NCBI GenBank assembly: GCA_022775005.1
Contig: JALFJR010000047.1
Coordinates: forward strand, 1 to 64,000
Length of the DNA stretch: 64,000 bases
Origin: Parabacteroides sp.
Lineage (GTDB): Bacteria; Bacteroidota; Bacteroidia; Bacteroidales; Tannerellaceae
Reading direction: 5' to 3'
Shown: one piece after another, positions 17,385 to 25,521 of the stretch
How the letters are laid out: each line of letters begins with the position of its first letter
Numbering within the stretch: position 1 is the first letter of the stretch
Program-made: the position numbers and the translations under genes
The notes under the pieces: model-generated
Seen by the model: the letters and a program-made list of their open reading frames with translations, nothing else
Told to the model about the DNA's origin: nothing
Database searches by the model: none

Positions 17385-18164
17385 TCAATAGGAAACGGTC
17401 ACGTCAAAACCAGCTTTTCGTGCTCGCTCAGCTATGCCATCCAGCTCCTCATGGGTGGCTTTCAGTAAGCCTTGCGCAGGAGTCTCCCGATCAATGGTGT
17501 AGATCATCACCTGCTTAGGTGCAATCTCCTGCAATGCCTGAAGCCAACCTGCGACCTCCTCCTCGCTCATGTTATTCACGGATTGCCCCTCAAACTCTCC
17601 TTTGAGGAACATGGTCTGGATGATCAAGTTCCCCTTGAACTGCTTCAATTGCTCCAACAAGCGAACGAAACAGAAACCGGGTTGGTTGGGACGATCCAAC
17701 TGCTGTATGCGACTATCTAAAATCGAATCAAACTTCAGGATGTTATCCTCCACTCTGTTCAACGCACGAACCACCGATTCCTTGTGCAACTGCGTTGCAT
17801 TGGAAAGGACAGCTATCTTTGCCTTTGGGAAAAAAGCATTCCTTGTTTCTATCGTATCAGCGATGATGGACTCAAAATCGGGATGCAAAGTAGGCTCCCC
17901 ATTTCCCGCGAAGGTAATCACGTTAGGAGCGATACCCTCTGCCTGCATCCGGGTTAGTCGCTCACGAAGTGCTTCTCGCACCTCCTCACGGGTCGGCATA
18001 CGGTGATTCGTCTTGCGATCCTTGTTGAAACCGCACTCACAATAGAGGCAATCAAATGAACAAACCTTTCCATCTGTGGGCAGCAGATTCATACCCAAAG
18101 AGATGCCCAACCGGCGACTATGGATAGGTCCGAAAACGATTTGATCATAAAGTATGGTTGACAT
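17385..18164 (-). CDS. Radical SAM protein (COG0731-like)
   Basis: A 259-residue iron-sulfur enzyme. The cluster motif CxxxCxxC is near the N-terminus (VCSFDCLYCECG, Cys34, Cys38 and Cys41), followed by a radical-SAM barrel with the SAM-binding FAGNGEPTLHP. The opening FGPIHSRRLGISLG is typical of the COG0731 group of small radical SAM proteins, often annotated as Fe-S oxidoreductases of unknown substrate. It has no SPASM domain and no precursor peptide gene next to it. Its promoter box is at 18197-18204, and the GH2-like gene follows on the same strand. The family is sure; the reaction is unknown. Confidence 0.85.
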   Translation of the reverse strand: MSTILYDQIVFGPIHSRRLGISLGMNLLPTDGKVCSFDCLYCECGFNKDRKTNHRMPTREEVREALRERLTRMQAEGIAPNVITFAGNGEPTLHPDFESIIADTIETRNAFFPKAKIAVLSNATQLHKESVVRALNRVEDNILKFDSILDSRIQQLDRPNQPGFCFVRLLEQLKQFKGNLIIQTMFLKGEFEGQSVNNMSEEEVAGWLQALQEIAPKQVMIYTIDRETPAQGLLKATHEELDGIAERARKAGFDVTVSY

Positions 18165-18196
18165 ACGCTATTTGTTTCTATGAATTTTTACAACCG

Positions 18197-18204
18197 CAAA
18201 GCTA
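18197..18204 (-). promoter_or_regulatory. Putative promoter of the radical SAM gene (TAGCTTTG)
   Basis: TAGCTTTG on the minus strand matches TAnnTTTG, 33 nt upstream of the start at 18164. It fills most of the 42-nt gap after the preceding gene. Confidence 0.6.
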
Positions 18205-18206
18205 CT

Positions 18207-20264
18207 TTAAAATTTCCATCGAAGCAAAGCATATAGATCTGTTTTATCAGATCCGTTGATGAGTTCTGTGTCAGAACCAATTTGATCCCGATCCAAATAG
18301 TGGGTATGTGCCAGTTTAGCAAACAAGGAAAGCCGTTTTCCGAGGTCTAAACTTACGGTTAACGCCAAGCGAAACCCCTTCCCGTAAAACGTGGGCATCT
18401 GGAAAGCATACAAGATATTCTTCTCATAAGAGCTGACCCGACTGTCATAATCGTCCGTATGAAACCAAGCGAAATAGCTATCCACCCCGAGGGGAAATTT
18501 GTTAGGTAGCCATGCCACACTTTGTGAACACTGATAACCCTTGCTGTCCGCTTGATTCAACTCTTTATAAATCACCCCATCCACCGCTGTTTTCAACACC
18601 CAATCGCCCGGCCGGAAAACCAGTTGATAACGCAAGCGATGTTGCCGATAGGGAACAATCGTGACTAGATTATTCTCCTTTGCGGTTTGGTTCTTCTCCT
18701 TCTCCCGATACTTATACCGAAGATAGGTGGAAAAAACCGCATTGGGCGTGTAATCTACCTCCGCCATATATTCCACCCCGGAAGAGGGTACATCCACTCC
18801 ATATTTCAACCAAGGAAAACGAAACCAATCTCCATAAAGTGCTACTTTCCAATAGGGGAGAGGTGTAAACTGTAATCCCATGTAAAAACCCTGTTCATTC
18901 TGCACCGTGGAACCTTGTCGGAAGGCATTGCCAAAGAGGGCTTGATAACGCTTGTCATAATAGCGATGCGACAACAGCAACGTGAAGTAGGAAGCAGGTG
19001 TCCACTGCAAATTGTTCAATGTGGCAAACGCTTGCTGTTTGTCCATAGCTGTCTCTCCAAAGAATTTCCATCCACCTGTTTTCAACAGATAATCCACACT
19101 GATGTTGAAAGCATGTGAACCGCTGAGATAAAAACGGCTGTAAGGCTTTTCCACGGGTTGGAGTTGATAACGTCCAAAAGAATAACCCAAAGCAGTCATT
19201 CCAATGCGTACAACTGGAGTCGCCCACTGCACATGTCCGCCATAACTTTGCAAAGGAACGGTTCGTCGTTTCTCCCAATCCCGAGGCAACCGATGCAAAC
19301 CATCTGTTTTCAACGAAGGAAAGGTTAAACTATCCACAGCCGCATCCATCTTTCGATAGGAATAGAAGCCGCTTAATTCCCAGTTACCCAAAGCCAAGGT
19401 AAGGGCAACTCCCCGAAAGAAATCCTGCTCATTGGTGGAATAATGGCGACGGAATCCTTGCGAACGTCGTTCAATCTGAGTGACGGCAGCCGATCGGCTC
19501 AAGGTAAATTCATGGCTAATCACTAAACCCTGTCCAAAGGAAACCTTGTAATCACCAATCGCCAAACTTTTCAACCGGTTCATATCTTTCAAGAAAAGAT
19601 GGGCAGAATAATAGTCATACCCTTTATGTATCGCCTTGGCAAACGGTTCCCCAGCATCTTTTTCCGCTACAAATCCCAGTTGAATCCGATCATCAAATGT
19701 GTAAGTGTAACGCACAGAATGGTAAAAAGATTCTCCCAAATAATACCGGTTGGGATAACGCTGCAATATACTATCAGATAATTCACTATAACCGCTTTTT
19801 TGTTGAAAACATTGATCATACCTGATTAGTAATTCATTCTCGCCATATTTAAACAGGTTTCTAACCGTTATCGGTCGTTTTTCAACTATATTTTCACCAA
19901 TTGTTACAAAGGGAAGCAGGAGGGATAAGGTTGCCCAATCCAAGGCTTCAATCTGTTTCAATTCATAAATACTGACTATTCTCCCATAACGCTCCGGATA
20001 AGCCAATAATGCCTCTATCTGTTGATCGGAGAGGAAAGGCAGCCGTTTCAACTGTTCTTTGGTCAGTTGATTAAGATCCAACGGATGTTCAGAAAGATAG
20101 GAAAGATCAGCATAAAGAGTTTCTATGTGTTCCTGTTGGTCGGTTTCAGCCGCTAACTCCTCCACATATTCTTTCCAGTTATCAACTGTTTTATAATGCT
20201 GACCACAAAGTATATACACATTTAATAAACAGCATATACACACAATTATCAACTTATTTTTCAT
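18207..20264 (-). CDS. Helix-hairpin-helix protein with outer-membrane-like C-terminal part
   Basis: A 685-residue exported protein. After a signal peptide (about 1-22) the N-terminal 120 residues carry two ComEA-like helix-hairpin-helix units (LDLNQLTKEQLKRLPFLSD and YGRIVSIYELKQIEALDW). The rest (about 140-685) is rich in aromatic, alternating beta-strand segments ending in LYALLRWKF, as in an outer-membrane barrel. Proteins of this build are widespread and uncharacterised in Bacteroidetes. The helix-hairpin-helix part may bind DNA at the surface or be structural. It lies 20 nt downstream of the PorV-like gene and is probably cotranscribed with it. Confidence 0.75.
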   Translation of the reverse strand: MKNKLIIVCICCLLNVYILCGQHYKTVDNWKEYVEELAAETDQQEHIETLYADLSYLSEHPLDLNQLTKEQLKRLPFLSDQQIEALLAYPERYGRIVSIYELKQIEALDWATLSLLLPFVTIGENIVEKRPITVRNLFKYGENELLIRYDQCFQQKSGYSELSDSILQRYPNRYYLGESFYHSVRYTYTFDDRIQLGFVAEKDAGEPFAKAIHKGYDYYSAHLFLKDMNRLKSLAIGDYKVSFGQGLVISHEFTLSRSAAVTQIERRSQGFRRHYSTNEQDFFRGVALTLALGNWELSGFYSYRKMDAAVDSLTFPSLKTDGLHRLPRDWEKRRTVPLQSYGGHVQWATPVVRIGMTALGYSFGRYQLQPVEKPYSRFYLSGSHAFNISVDYLLKTGGWKFFGETAMDKQQAFATLNNLQWTPASYFTLLLSHRYYDKRYQALFGNAFRQGSTVQNEQGFYMGLQFTPLPYWKVALYGDWFRFPWLKYGVDVPSSGVEYMAEVDYTPNAVFSTYLRYKYREKEKNQTAKENNLVTIVPYRQHRLRYQLVFRPGDWVLKTAVDGVIYKELNQADSKGYQCSQSVAWLPNKFPLGVDSYFAWFHTDDYDSRVSSYEKNILYAFQMPTFYGKGFRLALTVSLDLGKRLSLFAKLAHTHYLDRDQIGSDTELINGSDKTDLYALLRWKF

Positions 20265-20284
20265 AGCAATAATCGTTTATAAGA

Positions 20285-21094
20285 TTAAAAGAAATAGGAG
20301 AGACCAATCCCCATACTCATACCTAACGTTCGATGATAGATAGCAGCGGTATCTATGGTGAACCGACTCAAACGATAACCTATACCGATAGAGGGAAGCA
20401 AAGGAGCGGATTGCACACCTGCCCGCAAGAAGAAAGTGGAATAAGGGGTATATTCCATACCGAAACTACCCATTGGTTTATGCCGTTCATCCACCGAAAT
20501 ACTTCCAGTTATCGACAAATTGTTCATAAACAGCCAGTGGAAACCAAATTGCACCAAATAAGATTCAAAATCAGCAATTTCTAATTGCTTATCACCAACT
20601 ATTACAGCAGGTAGATTCGTTGTCAACAATCCAATCAACAGATTATCCAAAGGTTTGAACAAGATACCCACATCGGTAGCTATCCTTCCTTGTGGTTGCT
20701 CCAACAATGCTGTTTGCAGAAAGCTATAATGAAAAGCAACACCAAGACTCCAACGCTTCCCCAATACCTTAGCCACTGAAAGCCTTACCATCAACTCCTT
20801 ATATTCCTCATATCCAAAAGCCGACAGATCCAATCCGGTGGATAACCAATGATTAGGCAAATAACAGCTCCCGGAAAAAGTGCCCAACTCTTTCAACAGG
20901 TATCGGTTGATATAATTCACATGTATGGATTTTTGCGGTTGAAAAGCGATCAAGGCCGGATTGAAAAGGGAGGATTGCGTTACCTCGTTACCCCCCATAC
21001 CTACACTGCGCATATCTGGAGCACGTAGATTATCCGCTCCGTATGCCGCCCAAAAAAGATTTCCCGCTAAGAGGAAACAACCCAAGCGTTTCAT
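20285..21094 (-). CDS. PorV/PorQ-like outer-membrane beta-barrel protein
   Basis: A 269-residue exported protein. The start at 21094 gives a short signal peptide (MKRLGCFLLAG...AAYG); an earlier in-frame codon at 21127 overlaps the promoter box. The mature start NLRAPDMRSVGMGGNEV and the following SSLFNPALIAFQPQ resemble the beginnings of PorV, PorQ and FadL-like barrels of Bacteroidetes, and the chain ends in an aromatic strand (GIGLSYFF). Function unknown. It is the first gene of a two-gene unit with the helix-hairpin-helix protein, which suggests they work together in the outer membrane. Confidence 0.65.
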   Translation of the reverse strand: MKRLGCFLLAGNLFWAAYGADNLRAPDMRSVGMGGNEVTQSSLFNPALIAFQPQKSIHVNYINRYLLKELGTFSGSCYLPNHWLSTGLDLSAFGYEEYKELMVRLSVAKVLGKRWSLGVAFHYSFLQTALLEQPQGRIATDVGILFKPLDNLLIGLLTTNLPAVIVGDKQLEIADFESYLVQFGFHWLFMNNLSITGSISVDERHKPMGSFGMEYTPYSTFFLRAGVQSAPLLPSIGIGYRLSRFTIDTAAIYHRTLGMSMGIGLSYFF

Positions 21095-21124
21095 AGTTAA
21101 GTCTGTTTTAGTCGTTAATTGGTG

Positions 21125-21132
21125 CAAAGATA
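21125..21132 (-). promoter_or_regulatory. Putative promoter of the minus-strand envelope pair (TATCTTTG)
   Basis: TATCTTTG on the minus strand is an exact TAnnTTTG match, 31 nt upstream of the start at 21094. It diverges from the plus-strand promoter at 21156. Confidence 0.7.
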
Positions 21133-21155
21133 GGATTTATATCCCATACTCTTTT

Positions 21156-21163
21156 TATTTTTG
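21156..21163 (+). promoter_or_regulatory. Promoter box almost touching the start codon (TATTTTTG)
   Basis: TATTTTTG is an exact TAnnTTTG match that ends six nt before the ATG at 21170. If transcription begins a few bases after the box, the mRNA would have almost no leader. Confidence 0.6.
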
Positions 21164-21169
21164 CAGCAC

Positions 21170-21772
21170 ATGATTTGGAAAAAACATATCTATGTAGGAC
21201 TGTTATTCAGCGGATCACTGTTCGCTGAAGCACAAACCGTAAAAACCAACATTGTTCCAGAAGGTTATCAACGGGCACAGGTGGTGAATGGAGATACTGT
21301 GCCGGTGGTCAACCTCAGAGAGGTGTATGTTTATCCACCTGTTAAATTCAAGAATAAAAGGCAACAATATCAATACAATAAGTTAGTGAGAGATGTGAAA
21401 CGTACCCTGCCCTACGCCAAACTGATTTATGAAACACTTATAGAAACCTACGAATACATAGAGACTTTACCCACTGAGAAGGAGCAACGAGCGCACCTGA
21501 AACGGATGGAGAAGGAACTGTTCGAACAATATAAACCGGAGTTGAAAAAGATGACCCTTTCACAGGGTAAACTACTTATTAAACTGGTAGATAGGGAGTG
21601 CAATCAATCGGCTTACAACTTAGCGAAAGCCTTTTTAGGTCCCTTCCGTGCCGGCTTCTGGAACATCTTTGCCGGTATGTTCGGAGCCAGCCTCAAATCT
21701 GAGTATGACCCCAAAGGAAAAGATGCCCAGACCGAACGGGTAGTGGTGCTTGTGGAGAACGGGTTAATCTGA
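21170..21772 (+). CDS. DUF4294 family exported protein
   Basis: A 200-residue protein with a signal peptide (about 1-22, ending FAEAQ). The body (about 45-190) matches what I know of DUF4294: LREVYVYPP, then a long charged helical stretch (RQQYQYNKLVRDVKRTLPYAK), and a conserved LSQGKLLIKLVDREC segment. The family is common in Bacteroidetes and has no known function. I chose the ATG at 21170 because the upstream TTG at 21161 overlaps the promoter box. Its 3' end overlaps that of the convergent methyltransferase gene by nine nt. Confidence 0.8.
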   Translation: MIWKKHIYVGLLFSGSLFAEAQTVKTNIVPEGYQRAQVVNGDTVPVVNLREVYVYPPVKFKNKRQQYQYNKLVRDVKRTLPYAKLIYETLIETYEYIETLPTEKEQRAHLKRMEKELFEQYKPELKKMTLSQGKLLIKLVDRECNQSAYNLAKAFLGPFRAGFWNIFAGMFGASLKSEYDPKGKDAQTERVVVLVENGLI

Positions 21773-22294
21773 TAGTTGCTTAAAGAAATCCCAGATCACA
21801 ATACCTGTCGTCACGGAGACATTCAACGAATGTTTCGTGCCATATTGAGGGATTTCAACACATAAGTCACAACGATCCACTACCTCTTGTTGTACACCCT
21901 TCACCTCATTGCCCATGATGATGGCATATTTCTTTTGCTTGTCTAACTGCAATTTATCCAGCATTACACTACCTTCTGCCTGCTCCACGGCACAGACGAT
22001 GTAACCTGCCTCATGCAACTTTTCAACAGCTTCCTGTGTATTGTTGAAATACTGCCAGTTCATACTGTCTTCTGCTCCTAAAGCAGTCTTATGAATCTCG
22101 GCATTCGGTGGACAAGCGGTAATCCCACACAGGTAAATCGCTTCTACCCGAAACGCATCAGCTGTACGAAAGACAGATCCCACATTATTCAAACTTCGTA
22201 CATGATCCAACACTACAACCAAAGGAATCTTTTCGCAGGCTTTGAAAGCCTCCGTTGTCAATCGATTCAACTCTGTTACTTTTAACTTTCTCAT
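21764..22294 (-). CDS. SpoU/TrmH-family RNA 2'-O-methyltransferase
   Basis: A 176-residue SPOUT methyltransferase that probably methylates a ribose in tRNA or rRNA using SAM. Motif 1 is visible as LDHVRSLNNVGSVFRTADAF. Motifs 2 and 3, which form the SAM-binding trefoil knot, are IIMGNEVKGV and IPQYGTKHSLNVSVTTGI. It lacks an N-terminal substrate-binding domain, so the target cannot be named. It overlaps the convergent DUF4294 gene by nine nt. Confidence 0.9.
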   Translation of the reverse strand: MRKLKVTELNRLTTEAFKACEKIPLVVVLDHVRSLNNVGSVFRTADAFRVEAIYLCGITACPPNAEIHKTALGAEDSMNWQYFNNTQEAVEKLHEAGYIVCAVEQAEGSVMLDKLQLDKQKKYAIIMGNEVKGVQQEVVDRCDLCVEIPQYGTKHSLNVSVTTGIVIWDFFKQLSD

Positions 22295-22314
22295 AGCTCA
22301 TTTTTCTTTGTCCG

Positions 22315-22322
22315 CAAAAGTA
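22315..22322 (-). promoter_or_regulatory. Putative promoter of the SpoU gene (TACTTTTG)
   Basis: TACTTTTG on the minus strand is an exact TAnnTTTG match, 21 nt upstream of the start at 22294. Confidence 0.65.
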
Positions 22323-22788
22323 ATCAATATCCGTTGAAACCCGGTTGAAAAGCGTTGGATAAGTCGTGAATAGAAAATGAAAAATAAAACTTGCAGAATC
22401 CAGAAAGTCGTCCATACATCCCCCTTCTCTTTTCCTCCAAATAAATAAGCTTTTTCTTTGAGACCTCGTTTCAACATCGGTTTTACACCAATCTACCCCC
22501 CTTTGACTATCCTATTTTTTCCACAAATCCTCTTTTCAACAATGAACAGCTAAATGCGAATATCAGAGCTAATCCATAGAAAACAAAACTTTTTCAAAGC
22601 GATTGGTTTGTTCTTTTCGTATGGATAACGGTTACTCTTATCTTAATAAGTTGATGGGCAAACTTTCGATCCAAAAACTTTTAACGGTTTCAACACCCCA
22701 TCATATACATCCTTTTTTCTAATTAAAGAGAGAATAAATTAAACCTATATATAAATATGATGTGTGGAAAACGGGGGAAAAGAACTGT
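22323..22788. other. AT-rich intergenic region without a recognised gene
   Basis: This 466-base stretch lies between divergent promoters. It has no convincing reading frame. Two DnaA-box-like TTTTCCACA words lie here, near 22514 on the plus strand and near 22763 on the minus strand, but they are too few and too weak to call an origin. Nothing else was recognised. Confidence 0.6.
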
Positions 22789-22818
22789 TTTGTATCCCAA
22801 GGAAAGTTTATACCTTCG
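22789..22818 (+). promoter_or_regulatory. nadA promoter (TTTG / TACCTTCG)
   Basis: TTTG at 22789-22792 and TACCTTCG at 22811-22818 are 18 nt apart, close to the usual Bacteroidetes spacing. Its position rules out an upstream in-frame start at 22762 and supports translation from 22867. Confidence 0.65.
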
Positions 22819-22866
22819 CGCCGTACGGATAACAGCCGTGATAACAACAATCAAAAAGTGAAGGTT

Positions 22867-23853
22867 ATGGAAAAGAACCAGTCAATAGGGTATATGGATG
22901 TACCCGTTCCGAAAGATGTAAATTTGAAGGAGGCGATTGATCAGTTGCGCAAGGAGAAGAATGCGGTGATCTTGGCGCATTACTATCAAACAGGCGATAT
23001 ACAAGACATTGCCGATTATGTAGGCGATAGCTTGGCATTAGCACAGTGGGCCGCCAAGACGACAGCCGATATTATTGTGCTTTGTGGTGTGCATTTCATG
23101 GGTGAGACCGCTAAGATTCTTTGTCCGGAAAAGAAGGTGCTGGTGCCCGATTTGAATGCCGGTTGTTCTTTAGCAGATAGCTGTCCGGCGGAAGAGTTTG
23201 CGCAATTCGTGAAAGCGCATCCCGGTCATACAGTCGTTTCCTACGTGAATACGACAGCAGCGGTGAAAGCGGTGACCGATGTGGTAGTGACCTCTACCAA
23301 TGCCCGTCAGATTGTGGAGAGCTTCCCCGAGGGTACACCGATGATCTTTGGTCCCGATCGCAACTTGGGTAATTATATCAACAGCATCACCGGCCGAAAC
23401 ATGTTGCTTTGGAATGGCGCTTGCCATGTGCATGAGCAGTTCTCGTTGGAGAAGATTCTATCCTTGAAGAAGGAGTATCCCGAGGCTGAGGTGATCACCC
23501 ATCCGGAGTGTAAACGACCGATTATTGAGATCTCCGACTTCGTAGGTTCTACGGCTGCACTCTTGAAACATACGATCAAGTCTGAGAAGAAACAGTTCAT
23601 CGTAGCTACGGAGAGTGGTGTGATTCATGAGATGCGTAAGCAGAGCCCGGAGAAGGAGTTTATCCCCGCACCTCCCAACGATAGCACCTGTGCTTGCAAC
23701 GAGTGCAACTTCATGCGCTTGAACACGATGGAGAAGCTCTACAACTGTTTGAAATATGAGCTTCCCGAGATCTTCGTGGACGAGGAGGTGCAGAAGCAGG
23801 CGATTAAGCCGATTCGCAAGATGCTGGAGATCTCAGCACAATTAGGGCTGTAA
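22867..23853 (+). CDS. nadA: Quinolinate synthase
   Basis: A 328-residue [4Fe-4S] enzyme that condenses iminoaspartate with dihydroxyacetone phosphate to quinolinate, in the de novo NAD pathway. Diagnostic segments are AVILAHYYQTGDIQDIADYVG near the N-terminus, VPDLNAGCSLADSCP in the middle and CACNECNFMRLNT near the C-terminus. The start at 22867 lies downstream of the promoter and gives the standard family length. The partner nadB is about 11 kb away at 35040-36614 on the opposite strand. The YitT gene follows after four nt, so the two are probably cotranscribed. Confidence 0.95.
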   Translation: MEKNQSIGYMDVPVPKDVNLKEAIDQLRKEKNAVILAHYYQTGDIQDIADYVGDSLALAQWAAKTTADIIVLCGVHFMGETAKILCPEKKVLVPDLNAGCSLADSCPAEEFAQFVKAHPGHTVVSYVNTTAAVKAVTDVVVTSTNARQIVESFPEGTPMIFGPDRNLGNYINSITGRNMLLWNGACHVHEQFSLEKILSLKKEYPEAEVITHPECKRPIIEISDFVGSTAALLKHTIKSEKKQFIVATESGVIHEMRKQSPEKEFIPAPPNDSTCACNECNFMRLNTMEKLYNCLKYELPEIFVDEEVQKQAIKPIRKMLEISAQLGL

Positions 23854-23857
23854 GAAT

Positions 23858-24745
23858 ATGAGTGCGAAATTATTGTCTCTCTCGCAAGCGATCTGGCTGC
23901 GAGAGCTGAAGGATTATCTGATGATTGCCATAGGATTGATCTTCTATGGTGTGGGATGGACGGTGTTCTTGTTGCCGAATGACATCACGTCAGGGGGTGT
24001 TCCGGGTATCTCTTCCATTGTCTATTGGGCGGTAGGAATCCCGGTGCAATATACCTATTTTGTGATTAATGCGTTTCTGTTGGTCTTATCGTTGCGCATA
24101 TTGGGTTTCAAATTTTCCATTAAGACTATTTTTGCCGTCTTTACCTTGACTTTCTTCCTCTCGGTGATTCAGAAACTGACGGAGGGCACACACCTGTTGT
24201 CCGACCAACCTTTCATGGCTTGTGTCTTGGGAGCTACCCTGTGTGGCATTGGTTTAGGCATCGCTTTCACCAGCAATGGTAGTACGGGTGGAACAGATAT
24301 TATCGCTGCGATTATCAATAAGTATTGCGACATTACCTTGGGGCGTGTCATCATGCTATGCGATTTGATTATCATCTCATCCAGCTACTTTGTGTTGCAA
24401 GACATGGAGAAGGTACTCTATGGTTTTGTGACGTTGTTTGTGTGCAGCTTTATGCTCGATCAGGTAGTGAATGGCAGTCGGCAGTCGGTTCAATTCTTCA
24501 TCATTTCTAAGAAGTATGAGGAGATAGCGAAAGAAATCAATGCCTTGCATCGTGGCGTAACATTGATTGATGCGAAAGGTTTCTATACGGGTCAAGAGCA
24601 ACCCATGATGTTTGTCTTGGCGAAACGTCGGCAATCCACGACCATTTTCCGCATCATCAACGATATTGATCCGGATGCGTTTGTCTCTCAGAGTGCCGTG
24701 ATTGGTGTCTATGGAAATGGTTTTGACCATATCAAAGTGAAGTAA
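23858..24745 (+). CDS. YitT-family membrane protein (copy 1)
   Basis: A 295-residue inner-membrane protein with about five or six hydrophobic segments in the first 200 residues (for example MIAIGLIFYGVGWTVFLLP), then a soluble DUF2179 domain (about 215-295). Family marks include NDITSGGVPGI and [18 protein letters not shown]. The function of YitT proteins is unclear; transport has been suggested. It follows nadA by four nt. A close paralogue is at 27414-28292. Its stop lies five nt from that of convergent yaaA. Confidence 0.88.
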   Translation: MSAKLLSLSQAIWLRELKDYLMIAIGLIFYGVGWTVFLLPNDITSGGVPGISSIVYWAVGIPVQYTYFVINAFLLVLSLRILGFKFSIKTIFAVFTLTFFLSVIQKLTEGTHLLSDQPFMACVLGATLCGIGLGIAFTSNGSTGGTDIIAAIINKYCDITLGRVIMLCDLIIISSSYFVLQDMEKVLYGFVTLFVCSFMLDQVVNGSRQSVQFFIISKKYEEIAKEINALHRGVTLIDAKGFYTGQEQPMMFVLAKRRQSTTIFRIINDIDPDAFVSQSAVIGVYGNGFDHIKVK

Positions 24746-24750
24746 GCCGG

Positions 24751-25518
24751 TTATTCCGCTTGCTTCACGAATATGAGTTGATTAGGTTCTTCCCGCAGGA
24801 AGTGGAAGCCTTCATAATCGAAGGTGGACAGTTCTGCGGGATTTTTTATTTGTTGGGTCAGCAAGAAGCGAGTCATTGCTCCTCGGCAACTTTTGGCCCA
24901 TACTGCTTGAACCTTGAAGGAGTTTCCCTTGCGCACATAGAAGAGTGGCTGAATTACACGTACCTCGTTTGTGACCCGTTTCCAGTCGAACAGGTGTTCA
25001 AATTCTTCCGTGCTGAGGTGGATCAATAGGCCATCGTCAGCCTTGACGGAGGCAATCAGTAGGTCGGTCAATCGGGTCTTCCAGAAGTCAAACAGCCGTT
25101 TTCCTTCGCTCGAAGGCAACTCTACATGCCCCTCTAAACGGTAGGGATGAATCCCGTCCAACGGCCGCAATAGGCCATAGAGAAAGGAGGTGATCCACAG
25201 ATGTTGATCCGCATAGTGTAAGGTTTCCTCGCTCAACTGTTCTGCCTTGAGATGTTTATAAGCTTGCCCGTGATAGGCAAGGATGGCGGGTAGTGGAACA
25301 TTATCGCTATCGAAGAAACGAAGGTAGCGCAACTTGTTCTGTTGAGCTATTTGGCGGTTGCATTTCAGTATTTCTTGTAGCGAGGAGCTGTCGTATTGGG
25401 CTAAGTCGTGCGCAAAGGCTTCCGCTTCCTGCTGGAAGTGGGGAGTATGCAATGCGAGACCCTTCGACGGAAGGACCTCGCATTGCATGATTTTTGCGCA
25501 AGCTAATAAGAGCTGCAT
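24751..25518 (-). CDS. yaaA: YaaA family peroxide-stress protein
   Basis: A 255-residue cytoplasmic protein of the YaaA (UPF0246/DUF328) family, which in E. coli limits intracellular iron during peroxide stress. Recognisable parts are the early CAKIMQ segment (usually PAKTLD), AILAYHGQAY, FLYGLLRPLDGIHPYRLE and the C-terminal AKSCRGAMTRFL. It begins three nt after the Gfo/Idh stop and is probably cotranscribed with it. An unusually strong hairpin lies inside codons 11-24 (25447-25488). The residues there align with the family without an insertion, so the protein itself seems intact. Confidence 0.9.
   Translation of the reverse strand: MQLLLACAKIMQCEVLPSKGLALHTPHFQQEAEAFAHDLAQYDSSSLQEILKCNRQIAQQNKLRYLRFFDSDNVPLPAILAYHGQAYKHLKAEQLSEETLHYADQHLWITSFLYGLLRPLDGIHPYRLEGHVELPSSEGKRLFDFWKTRLTDLLIASVKADDGLLIHLSTEEFEHLFDWKRVTNEVRVIQPLFYVRKGNSFKVQAVWAKSCRGAMTRFLLTQQIKNPAELSTFDYEGFHFLREEPNQLIFVKQAE
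25447..25488. repeat. Strong inverted repeat inside the 5' end of yaaA
   Basis: Arms of 12 bp (ATGCAATGCGAG at 25447-25458 and its exact complement at 25477-25488) enclose a further 5-bp stem, CCTTC (25461-25465) with GAAGG (25470-25474), around a GACG loop. In the mRNA this would be a stable hairpin 30 nt after the start codon. Confidence 0.85.
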
Positions 25519-25521
25519 CTT

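Noticed and set aside
22500..22775. Replication origin near nadA
   Set aside because: Only two weak TTTTCCACA words are found, with no cluster of proper DnaA boxes.
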